This document shows, in pieces, positions 53,434 to 60,931 of a stretch of 64,000 nucleotides of DNA. Under the pieces are notes generated by a model. That model saw only the letters and a list, made by a program, of their open reading frames with translations. It searched no databases and was not told where the DNA came from. The position numbers were made by a program, and so were the translations under genes. Every line of letters starts with the position of its first letter. Within the stretch, counting starts at the first letter, position 1. The stretch is from Pseudogulbenkiania sp. MAI-1. GTDB taxonomy: Bacteria; Pseudomonadota; Gammaproteobacteria; Burkholderiales; Chromobacteriaceae. The stretch spans positions 841,011 through 905,010 of the forward strand of contig NZ_AZUR01000001.1 in assembly GCF_000527175.1 (NCBI RefSeq). The letters run 5' to 3'.

Positions 53434-53609
53434 TTAGCCCTGTCGCGCCGTGAGGCGCTCCAGGTCGCGGGTGTAGTGGCGTTTGCCGATGGCGAAGGCG
53501 GCGGCGGCGAAGGAAACCAGCGGAACCAGATGCAGTGCGTTCATCAGGCCGATATGGTCGGCCAGCACACCGGTGACGAAGGGTCCGGGAGCCAGGCCCA
53601 GCAGGTTCC
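53434..53609 (-). pseudogene. MFS transporter C-terminal remnant
   Basis: The frame reads GNLLGLAPGPFVTGVLADHIGLMNALHLVP and ends with a hydrophobic helix and a charged tail. It matches the last two helices of spinster-type MFS transporters (QNLLGLGxGPxxxGxLSD). Upstream codons no longer resemble an MFS protein, so only about 58 residues survive. Confidence 0.7.
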
Positions 53610-53810
53610 CGCGCTGACCCCGGTGTGTGTATCCGGCCCTGTCGCTCTGTCCGACACTTCCCCTATCTCCACTTCTCCTTCCTTCGAGCACCTTGTCGTG
53701 TGGTAACAGCTCTGAGGTCAACGTGTTGCATTGCCAGGCTGTCAACCTAGCGCTTGCTTGAATTTTTAACAAAAGTTCGGCACACTAGACGTATCAAATT
53801 AGACGACGGC

Positions 53811-53890
53811 TTTCCCTGGCGCTGTACGACCACCTCGGCTACCACGCCTACGAGCAGAAGCTGGATGCGTTGTTGGCCAGGGCAAGTAAT
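53811..53890 (+). pseudogene. prpB (methylisocitrate lyase) 3' remnant
   Basis: The frame at 53813 reads SLALYDHLGYHAYEQKLDALLARA, the C-terminal segment of methylisocitrate lyases. Only about 26 codons remain, with no start, and the frame then runs on without a clear native stop. It lies 80 bp before the prpC fragment, as prpB does before prpC in intact operons. Confidence 0.65.
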
Positions 53891-53972
53891 CACAGACCAT
53901 ATCGGGTTGGCCGAAGACTCATCGAACAAACCGCAGGCCGCCCCACATCGCCTTTACAGAGAGGAGGAGGAA

Positions 53973-54221
53973 ATGAGCGAAGTCGTTCTTACCGCCAAAC
54001 CGAAGAAATCGGTCGCCCTGTCCGGCGTGGCCGCTGGCAACGCCGCGCTGTGCACCGTCGGCCGCAGCGGCAACGACCTGCACTACCGCGGCTACGATAT
54101 CCTGACCAGCGGCTGGAGCGCGCGCGTGATCGAACAGCGCATCGACGGCAAGATCATCCGTCCGTCGGCCAATTACATCGGGCCGGAAGACCAGGCCTTC
54201 ATACCACAGGCCTTGCGCTAA
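53973..54221 (+). pseudogene. prpC: prpC (2-methylcitrate synthase) with in-frame internal deletion
   Basis: An 82-aa frame with a strong ribosome site (GAGGAGGAGG). Residues 1-44 match the PrpC N-terminus (ALCTVGRSGNDLHYRGYDIL), and 45-82 match its C-terminus (TSGWSARVIEQRIDGKIIRP, then SANYIGPED). About 300 internal residues, with the citrate-synthase active site, are missing at the junction. The frame is kept across the deletion. The enzyme cannot work. Together with the prpB tail it shows that the methylcitrate pathway locus has been lost here. Confidence 0.85.
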
Positions 54222-54239
54222 GCCGTGGCAGGCATGGAC

Positions 54240-54785
54240 ATGACCTGGCAACACCTGGCGGCTTCCGGGAGAGAGCAGGTGAACGTCTCTCTCGGCGTCG
54301 GGCTGACCCTGGTTGCCTGTGGCACCTTGTGTCATGAAGACACCGGCACGCTCCTTAGCTACCGTATGTGTACTAATCGTAAGGGATGGGTGAACCAGGT
54401 CGTCATCGATGCCGCCATGCCACTGAATGCCAAGCTCAAGCTGCAACGTCGTACTGATGGGCGTTGGCTGATCAACGACTTGGAACGCCCCGAATTCGAT
54501 GGTTGCACCGAGTTCGATCTGCAATGCAGTGGCCTGACCATTTCTTTCCCGATCCGCCGCCTAAAGCTGGAGGTAGGGGAGCACCAAGAGAGGGCATCGC
54601 TGTTCATCAGGCTGCCGCAGTTGGTTTTGGAGATTTGTCAGCAGAGCTATACCCGTCTTCCTGATCAGAACGGGAAGGCGCGCTACTTGTACCGTTCACC
54701 CGTGTATAGCTCAGAAATCACGGTCGATGCACTTGGTTTGGCTGAACACGTAGGCGGTTTGCTGCACCGAGTCCGGCATGCCTGA
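54240..54785 (+). CDS. Putative glycolipid-binding domain protein (COG3554)
   Basis: A 181-aa protein with the pattern of PF06475: WLINDLERPEFDGCTEFDLQ and LTISFPIRRLKLEVGEHQ, then a VDALGLAEHVGGLLHRV end. The family has no firmly known function; the name comes from structural resemblance. The start at ATG 54240 (MTWQHLAASG) matches the family start; in-frame GTG 54225 and ATG 54234 are alternatives. The gene immediately follows the deleted prpC and may have come with the rearrangement. Confidence 0.7.
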   Translation: MTWQHLAASGREQVNVSLGVGLTLVACGTLCHEDTGTLLSYRMCTNRKGWVNQVVIDAAMPLNAKLKLQRRTDGRWLINDLERPEFDGCTEFDLQCSGLTISFPIRRLKLEVGEHQERASLFIRLPQLVLEICQQSYTRLPDQNGKARYLYRSPVYSSEITVDALGLAEHVGGLLHRVRHA

Positions 54786-55046
54786 AACCCTTGCAGGTGA
54801 TTGGAGGCCTCTTTTGTCCGTTCTTGCCAGGACACCCCACGCCGCCGCGTTTGTACAAGCCCGTGGTGTAAGGCATTTTATTGGGTCTTCTTTGATAAAA
54901 GATTCACCATTTGCATGGTGCGACCAAGGTAATAACTGCGGGAATAATGTCCTGAACCTATCCGGAAAGTGAAAAAGCCATCAAATGGCAAGGTGTTGCG
55001 AGGGACTGCGAACTGCTTTCATTGCCTCCTTAGGACTAAGTCGAAC
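54786..55046. other. Non-coding stretch before pyc
   Basis: About 260 bp of sequence that is more AT-rich than its surroundings. I see no conserved frame, transposon end or recognisable RNA. It presumably holds the pyc promoter. Confidence 0.4.
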
Positions 55047-58000
55047 ATGACCACTCTCAAGAAAATTCTGGTAGCCAACCGCAGCGAGATCGCCATCCGC
55101 GTGATGCGCGCCGCCGCCGAGATGAACATCCGTACCGTCGCCATCTACGCCGACGAAGACAAGCTCGCCCTGCACCGCTTCAAGGCCGACGAGGCCTATC
55201 AGGTCGGTGCCGGCAAGAAGCCCATCGCCGCCTACCTCGATATCGACGACATCCTGCGCATCGCCAGGGAAGCCAACGTCGACGCCATCCACCCCGGCTA
55301 CGGCTTTTTGTCCGAGAACCCCGAGTTCGCCGAGGCCTGCGCGGCGGCCGGGATCGCCTTCATCGGCCCTCGCCCCGAGGTGATGCGCCAGCTCGGCAAC
55401 AAGGTCTCCGCACGTGAACTGGCCGAGCAGGCCGGCGTGCCGGTGGTGCCGGCCACCGGGGCGCTGCCGTACGACCTGGCCGAGGCGCAACGGATGGCGG
55501 CCGAAGTCGGCTACCCGCTGATGCTCAAGGCGAGCTGGGGCGGCGGCGGGCGCGGCATGCGCGTGGTGGAGAACGAAGGCGAGCTGGCCGGGGCGATGGA
55601 GGTGGCGCGGCGCGAGGCCAAGGCGGCGTTCGGCAACGACGAGGTCTACCTGGAGAAGCTGGTGCGGCGCGCCCACCACGTCGAGGTGCAGATCCTCGGC
55701 GACACACACGGCAACCTGGTGCACCTGTTCGAGCGCGACTGCTCGGTGCAGCGCCGCAACCAGAAGGTCGTCGAGCGCGCCCCGGCGCCGTATCTGTCGG
55801 AAGAGCAACGCGCCGCACTGTGCGCGGCGGCGCTGAAGCTCGCGCGTGCGGTCGATTACACCCATGCCGGCACGGTCGAGTTCCTGATGGACGCCGACAC
55901 CGGCGCGTTCTACTTCATCGAGGTCAACCCGCGTATCCAGGTGGAACACACCGTGACCGAGGCGGTCACCGGGGTCGACATCGTCAAGGCGCAGATCCGC
56001 ATCACCGAGGGCGCGAAGATCGGCGAGGAGGACAGCTTCGTGCCGGCGCAGCCCGACATCCGCCTGTCCGGCCACGCGCTGCAATGCCGCGTGACGACGG
56101 AAGACCCCGAGAACGGCTTCACCCCGGACTACGGCCGCCTCACCGCCTACCGCAGCGCGGCCGGCTTCGGCGTGCGCCTGGACGGCGGCACCGCCTACAG
56201 CGGCGCGGTGATCACGCCGTACTACGACTCGCTGCTGGTCAAGGTCACCGCCTGGGGCCACAGCGCGGCCGAGGCCAACGCGCGCATGGACCGCGCGCTG
56301 CGCGAGTTCCGCATCCGGGGGGTATCGAGCAACCTGGCTTTCCTCGAGAACGTCATCGCTCACCCCTCCTTCGTCTCGGGCCAGTGCACCACGCGCTTCA
56401 TCGACAGCACGCCCGAGCTGTTCCAGTTCGCGCCGCGCCGCGACCGCGCCACCAAGCTGCTGGAGTTCCTCGGCAACGTCACCGTCAACGGCAACCCCGA
56501 AATGAAGGGCCGCGCCGTGCCCAGCCCGATGCCGGGTCCGGCGCGCCGGCCCGACCTCAAACTGGCCGGCCCACTGCCGACCGGCACACGCGACCGCCTC
56601 CAGGCACTCGGGGCCGAAGGCTTCACGCAATGGATGCGCGAGCAGAAGCCCGTGCTGATCACCGACACCACGATGCGCGACGCGCACCAGTCGCTGTTCG
56701 CGACGCGCCTGCGCTCGGCCGACATGCTGGCGATCGCACCGCACTACGCCCGTCTGGCGCCACAGTTGTTCTCGCTGGAGTGCTGGGGCGGCGCGACCTT
56801 CGACGTGGCGATGCGCTTCCTCAAGGAAGACCCGTGGCAGCGCCTGGCGGGCTTGCGCGAGGCGGTGCCGAACATCCTGCTGCAGATGCTGCTGAGGGCC
56901 TCCAACGCGGTCGGCTACACCAACTACCCCGACAACGTGGTGCGCCACTTCATCCAGCAGGCGGCCGAAGGCGGCATCGATCTGTTCCGCGTGTTCGACT
57001 CCTTGAACGCCGTCGACAACATGCGCGTGGCGATGGACGCGGTGCGCGACACCGGCAAGCTGTGCGAAGCGGCAATCTGCTACACCGGGGACCTGTTCGA
57101 TAGCCGCCGGCGCTACGACCTGCACTACTACGTCTCGATGGCGAAGGAACTGGAGCAAGCCGGCGCCCACATCCTGGCGATCAAGGACATGGCCGGCATC
57201 GCCCGACCGCGCGCGATCACCGCGCTGGTCAAAGCGCTGAAGCAGGAGGTCGGCCTGCCGATCCACTTCCACACCCACGACACCTCCGGTATCGCGGCGG
57301 CGAGTGTGCTGGCGGCCATCGAGGCCGGCGTCGACGCGGTGGACGCGGCACTGGACGCCATGAGCGGCCTCACCTCGCAGCCCAACCTCGGCTCCATCGT
57401 CGCCGCGCTCGAAGGCTCGGAGCGTGATCCGGGGCTGGACCGGAAGCACCTGCAGCAGCTCTCGACCTACTGGGAGGGCGTGCGCCAGTGCTACGCGCCG
57501 TACGAGGCCGACATGCGCGCCGGCACGTCGGAGGTGTACCGCCACGAGATGCCGGGCGGGCAGGTGACCAACCTGCGCGAGCAGGCGCGCTCGCTCGGCA
57601 TCGAAGCGCGCTGGCCCGAGGTGGCCGAGGCCTATGCCCAGGTCAATCTGCTGTTCGGCGACATCGTCAAGGTGACCCCGACCTCCAAGGTCGTCGGTGA
57701 CATGGCGCTGTTCATGGTCTCGAACGGCCTGACGCCGGAAGACGTGCGTGACCCGGCCAAGCCGATCGACTTCCCCGAGTCGGTGGTGTCCCTGTTCAAG
57801 GGCGAACTGGGTACGCCGGCGCACGGCTTCCCCGAGGGGCTACAGCGCAAGGTGCTGAAGGGCGAGCCGCCGCTGACCGGACGTCCGGGGGCCGTGATGG
57901 CGCCGGTCGATCTGGACGGCAAGAAGGCCCAACTCGCCCAGACCCTGGGCCGCGCGGTCAGCGAACAGGACCTGGCCTCGTCGCTGATGTACCCCAAGGT

Positions 58001-58484
58001 GTTCCAGGACTTCGCCGAGCACCAGGCGCGCTACGGCGACGTCTCCACCGTGCCCACCACGGCCTTCTTCTACGGCCTCACCGAGGGCGAGGAAATCGCC
58101 GTCGAGCTGGAGCGCGGCAAGACGCTGGTGGTGCAGCTCTTGGGGAGAGCCGACACGAGCGACGGCCACGTCAAGCTGTTCTTCGAACTGAACGGCCAGC
58201 CGCGCCTGGTCAAGGTGGCCAAGGACGGCGTGCAGGCCGCGTCCCAGCAGCCGCAGGCCGACCCGGACAACCCGCACCACGTCGGCGCGCCGATGCCGGG
58301 CATGGTCAGCACCGTCGCCGTCCAGCCCGGCCAGGCGGTGGCCAAGGGCGACACCCTGCTCACGCTGGAGGCGATGAAGATGGAGGTGGCGGTGAAGGCC
58401 GAGCGCGACGGCGTGATCAAGCAGGTGCTGGTGAGCTCGGGCAGCCGCATCAACAACAAGGATTTGCTGGCTGTCTTTGCTTAA
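55047..58484 (+). CDS. pyc: Pyruvate carboxylase
   Basis: A 1145-aa single-chain biotin enzyme. The biotin carboxylase part (about 1-450) begins KKILVANRSEIAIRVMRAA and has the ATP-grasp motif SWGGGGRGMRVV. The carboxyltransferase part (about 530-1000) has TDTTMRDAHQSLFATRLRS and the CWGGATFDVAMRF motif. The biotinyl domain ends the protein, with the biotinylated lysine in LEAMKMEV (about K1111). It makes oxaloacetate from pyruvate, an anaplerotic step. The start at 55047 is by homology; the frame extends 26 codons upstream. Confidence 0.95.
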   Translation: MTTLKKILVANRSEIAIRVMRAAAEMNIRTVAIYADEDKLALHRFKADEAYQVGAGKKPIAAYLDIDDILRIAREANVDAIHPGYGFLSENPEFAEACAAAGIAFIGPRPEVMRQLGNKVSARELAEQAGVPVVPATGALPYDLAEAQRMAAEVGYPLMLKASWGGGGRGMRVVENEGELAGAMEVARREAKAAFGNDEVYLEKLVRRAHHVEVQILGDTHGNLVHLFERDCSVQRRNQKVVERAPAPYLSEEQRAALCAAALKLARAVDYTHAGTVEFLMDADTGAFYFIEVNPRIQVEHTVTEAVTGVDIVKAQIRITEGAKIGEEDSFVPAQPDIRLSGHALQCRVTTEDPENGFTPDYGRLTAYRSAAGFGVRLDGGTAYSGAVITPYYDSLLVKVTAWGHSAAEANARMDRALREFRIRGVSSNLAFLENVIAHPSFVSGQCTTRFIDSTPELFQFAPRRDRATKLLEFLGNVTVNGNPEMKGRAVPSPMPGPARRPDLKLAGPLPTGTRDRLQALGAEGFTQWMREQKPVLITDTTMRDAHQSLFATRLRSADMLAIAPHYARLAPQLFSLECWGGATFDVAMRFLKEDPWQRLAGLREAVPNILLQMLLRASNAVGYTNYPDNVVRHFIQQAAEGGIDLFRVFDSLNAVDNMRVAMDAVRDTGKLCEAAICYTGDLFDSRRRYDLHYYVSMAKELEQAGAHILAIKDMAGIARPRAITALVKALKQEVGLPIHFHTHDTSGIAAASVLAAIEAGVDAVDAALDAMSGLTSQPNLGSIVAALEGSERDPGLDRKHLQQLSTYWEGVRQCYAPYEADMRAGTSEVYRHEMPGGQVTNLREQARSLGIEARWPEVAEAYAQVNLLFGDIVKVTPTSKVVGDMALFMVSNGLTPEDVRDPAKPIDFPESVVSLFKGELGTPAHGFPEGLQRKVLKGEPPLTGRPGAVMAPVDLDGKKAQLAQTLGRAVSEQDLASSLMYPKVFQDFAEHQARYGDVSTVPTTAFFYGLTEGEEIAVELERGKTLVVQLLGRADTSDGHVKLFFELNGQPRLVKVAKDGVQAASQQPQADPDNPHHVGAPMPGMVSTVAVQPGQAVAKGDTLLTLEAMKMEVAVKAERDGVIKQVLVSSGSRINNKDLLAVFA

Positions 58485-58514
58485 GGAGTAGCACTGTCAG
58501 GAGTGTGTGTCTTG

Positions 58515-58549
58515 CCCCGTTTCTCGCAAGAGGAACGGGGATTTTTTTT
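58515..58549 (+). terminator. Intrinsic terminator of pyc
   Basis: CCCCGTTTCTC/GAGGAACGGGG forms an 11-bp stem with one mismatch and a GCAA tetraloop, followed by eight T residues. It lies 30 bp past the pyc stop. Confidence 0.92.
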
Positions 58550-58627
58550 GAGCGGTGATGGAGGCTGGTCATTTCACGCTTCAAAGCCATCCCTATCGGC
58601 GTTTGTTCCTGTAGTTGCCACGTCACC

Positions 58628-58756
58628 TCACGCGGCAGCCTCCACTGCAACCGGCAGTTCACGCTCCGGGTTCCGCCAGACCACGTTTTCCAGTTCCCAG
58701 CTGCGCGTGTCTTTCGACCAACGCTGCGGCTGACACGCCCAACGGTGGCCGAAGAC
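58628..58756 (-). pseudogene. IS3-family transposase C-terminal remnant
   Basis: On the minus strand the frame reads PQRWSKDTRSWELENVVWRN and then PERELPVAVEAAA before a stop. The pattern HPxRWSxxTRNWxxxxxVxLNPE is common at the C-terminus of IS3-group OrfB. No other part of the element was found, so it is an old fragment. The stretch from 58550 to 58954 holds no intact gene. Confidence 0.5.
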
Positions 58757-58819
58757 AGTTCGAGGAAGTGGCAGGGGTAATGGCGTTGGTGCCGGCGTAA
58801 TCAGTCAGTTGTGCCTGCT

Positions 58820-58904
58820 ACATCATGATGTCATGACCATGTGTCAGGATTGGTTTACCAAAGGTAAGCCTTGACTTTGCGTATTAAAGGAAACATAACA
58901 TGTT
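58820..58904. promoter_or_regulatory. Palindrome cluster upstream of the chemotaxis operon
   Basis: Two perfect palindromes occur here: ACATCATGATGT (58820-58831) and TAACATGTTA (58895-58904). A -35-like TTGACT lies at 58871-58876, with an AT-rich -10-like stretch near 58895. The region precedes the CheY gene by about 50 bp. Binding factors are unknown. Confidence 0.4.
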
Positions 58905-58954
58905 AATGTCGTATTCCAATTTGATTTTTAAATTGAATGGAGCAGGCAAGAACT

Positions 58955-59320
58955 ATGAAAACCATCTTTCTCGTGGATGACTCGGCCACCATCCTGCTCT
59001 CCGTCTCCAACATCCTCGCCAAGGCCGGCTACACCGTCGAGAAGGCGGGCAATGCCAACGAAGCCTTGAAGCAGTTCCAGGCCGGCATCAAGGCCGACCT
59101 CCTGATCACCGACCTCAACATGCCGGGGATGAACGGCATCGAGTTGATCCAGGAGGTGCGCAAGCTGCCTCACTACCGTTTCATGCCGATCCTGTTCCTG
59201 ACGACCGAATCGCAACAGGCGAAAAAAGCCGAAGCCAAGGCGGCAGGCGCCTCCGGCTGGATCGTCAAGCCTGCCTCGGCAGACGATCTGCTCAACACAA
59301 TCAAACTGGTGATGCGCTGA
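58955..59320 (+). CDS. CheY-like response regulator
   Basis: A 121-aa stand-alone receiver domain. The acidic pair is in FLVDDSA, the phospho-acceptor Asp in LLITDLNMPGMNG, the Thr in LFLTTESQ and the Lys in WIVKPAS. It should be phosphorylated by the CheA of this operon. ATG 58955 is preferred, as it begins MKTIFLVDDS; ATG 58937 would add six residues. The sensor-less MCP gene begins 2 bp after its stop. Confidence 0.92.
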   Translation: MKTIFLVDDSATILLSVSNILAKAGYTVEKAGNANEALKQFQAGIKADLLITDLNMPGMNGIELIQEVRKLPHYRFMPILFLTTESQQAKKAEAKAAGASGWIVKPASADDLLNTIKLVMR

Positions 59321-59322
59321 CT

Positions 59323-60585
59323 ATGCAACGACTCCTTTTACTGCGGCGCTCCCTGGGCCTGTTCGGGGTCGTCGCCGCCATGGCGGGCCTGAGCGTGTAT
59401 TTCTTCAATGACTGGTTCAATGGACAACTGCTGCCGGGCCTGGGTTTATCGCAACCGTTGGGCAATGCGATCGGCGCCGTGCTGTTGGTCGCCGCCAGCT
59501 ACAGCGGCAGCGGATTGCTGTCGTTGGTACTGCTCCGTCAACAGCAATCGGGGCTGTCTCCCCGGCTGGAGCAACTGACGCAGACCGCCAATCAGCTGAA
59601 CGCGAGCTGCGAAGAGGTGGCCCGCGAGCTGCTGACGGTGCCCACTTACAGCGACGTGTTGCGCAATCACCTCGGAAGCGTGGTGCAGCAGACCGAGCAG
59701 GCCGCCTATGACATTACCGAGCGGCTCCAGGCCATCGACAAGGTGGTGGGGCGGCTGAACGAGTTCGTATCGACCAGCTCGTCTCATGCCGATCAACTGG
59801 TCCAGAACTCCGAGCAGCATATCCTTGACAACCAGCACCTGATCCGCGAAATGCGCGACTACATCGATCACCGCCTCCATGAAGCCCGCCAGGACCAGGA
59901 GCAGATCGGACAGGTGGTCAGCGAGAGCCGCTCGCTGCAGTCGCTGACCCAGCTGATCAAGGACATCGCAGCCCAGACCAACCTGTTGGCGCTCAATGCG
60001 GCGATCGAGGCCGCGCGTGCCGGCGAAAGCGGGCGCGGTTTCGCCGTGGTGGCCGACGAGGTCCGCAAACTGTCGCAGGAAACCGAGAAAGCCGTGCTGG
60101 CCATCGATCAGGGCATCAAGGGGGTCACGACGACGATCGAAGCGCAGCTGCAGCAGAAGCTGTCCGCGGGCAATCTCAATCGCGAGCAGGCGGCGCTCGG
60201 CCGGTTTGCCGATCAGCTCACCGGCCTGGGCCGCAGCTATGAGGAGCTGCTGCGGCACCAGACCCATGTCATCGACAGCGTGAGCGACAGCAGTGCCGAA
60301 CTCGCGCAGATGTTCATGCATGCCCTCGCTAGTGTGCAGTTCCAGGATGTGGCCCGGCAGCAGCTTGAACATACCGCCGATGCCTTGCACCGCCTGGATG
60401 AGCATCTTGGCCTGCTGGCTGCGCGACTGCGGCAACCCGGCGACGGCAGCGGGCGCTACCAGCCGCTCACGGCTCACCTGGAGGCGATTTACAGCGGCTA
60501 TGTGATGGACCAGCAGCGTCAGGCGCACCATGCCGCAACACAACAGCCTGCCGCCGCCGCCAGTCCCAAGATCGAACTGTTCTGA
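59323..60585 (+). CDS. Methyl-accepting-type protein without a sensor domain
   Basis: A 420-aa protein. Two hydrophobic helices (about 8-28 and 47-70) are joined by a loop of about 18 residues, so there is no periplasmic ligand domain and no HAMP domain. The signalling core IKDIAAQTNLLALNAAIEAA and RAGESGRGFAVVADEVRKLS is complete. A later segment FMHALASVQFQDVARQQLEH resembles the CheZ/phosphatase-like or MCP-tail motif. It may relay a membrane or cytoplasmic state to the CheA of the operon. Confidence 0.88.
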   Translation: MQRLLLLRRSLGLFGVVAAMAGLSVYFFNDWFNGQLLPGLGLSQPLGNAIGAVLLVAASYSGSGLLSLVLLRQQQSGLSPRLEQLTQTANQLNASCEEVARELLTVPTYSDVLRNHLGSVVQQTEQAAYDITERLQAIDKVVGRLNEFVSTSSSHADQLVQNSEQHILDNQHLIREMRDYIDHRLHEARQDQEQIGQVVSESRSLQSLTQLIKDIAAQTNLLALNAAIEAARAGESGRGFAVVADEVRKLSQETEKAVLAIDQGIKGVTTTIEAQLQQKLSAGNLNREQAALGRFADQLTGLGRSYEELLRHQTHVIDSVSDSSAELAQMFMHALASVQFQDVARQQLEHTADALHRLDEHLGLLAARLRQPGDGSGRYQPLTAHLEAIYSGYVMDQQRQAHHAATQQPAAAASPKIELF

Positions 60586-60592
60586 GAACGCC

Positions 60593-60919
60593 ATGACTCC
60601 CCCTCCTGCCCCGGAACGCCAGCGCCTCACCCTCGATGACAACATGACGATCTACCACGCCGCCGCGCAAAAGCAGCAGCTACTCGACGCGCTGGCCGGC
60701 GGAGACGGGCTCGAGCTCGATCTTTCGGGCGTCGCCGAGATCGACACCGCCGGCTTCCAGCTGTTGCTGCTCGCCAAGCGCGAAGCACGGCAGCAGGGCA
60801 AGCCGCTCCTCATCGTCGCCCACAGCACTGCCGTACGCGAGGTGGTGGATTTTTTCAATGTAGCGGCCGACTTTGGCGATCCGATGCTGATCCCCGCACG
60901 CGAAACCACCAATCCTTGA
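60593..60919 (+). CDS. STAS-domain protein
   Basis: A 108-aa single STAS domain of the anti-anti-sigma type. The core strand-helix ELDLSGVAEIDTAGFQLLLL places Thr at the usual phospho-acceptor position (DT in place of DS). No kinase partner other than CheA is near. STAS proteins inside chemotaxis operons are uncommon and usually uncharacterised. The start at 60593 lies 7 bp after the MCP stop. Confidence 0.85.
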   Translation: MTPPPAPERQRLTLDDNMTIYHAAAQKQQLLDALAGGDGLELDLSGVAEIDTAGFQLLLLAKREARQQGKPLLIVAHSTAVREVVDFFNVAADFGDPMLIPARETTNP

Positions 60920-60931
60920 CGGGTAAAGTCC

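Noticed and set aside
54981..57824. 947-codon open frame on the minus strand
   Set aside because: Fully antisense to pyruvate carboxylase, with low-complexity Arg/His/Val composition and no recognisable domain.
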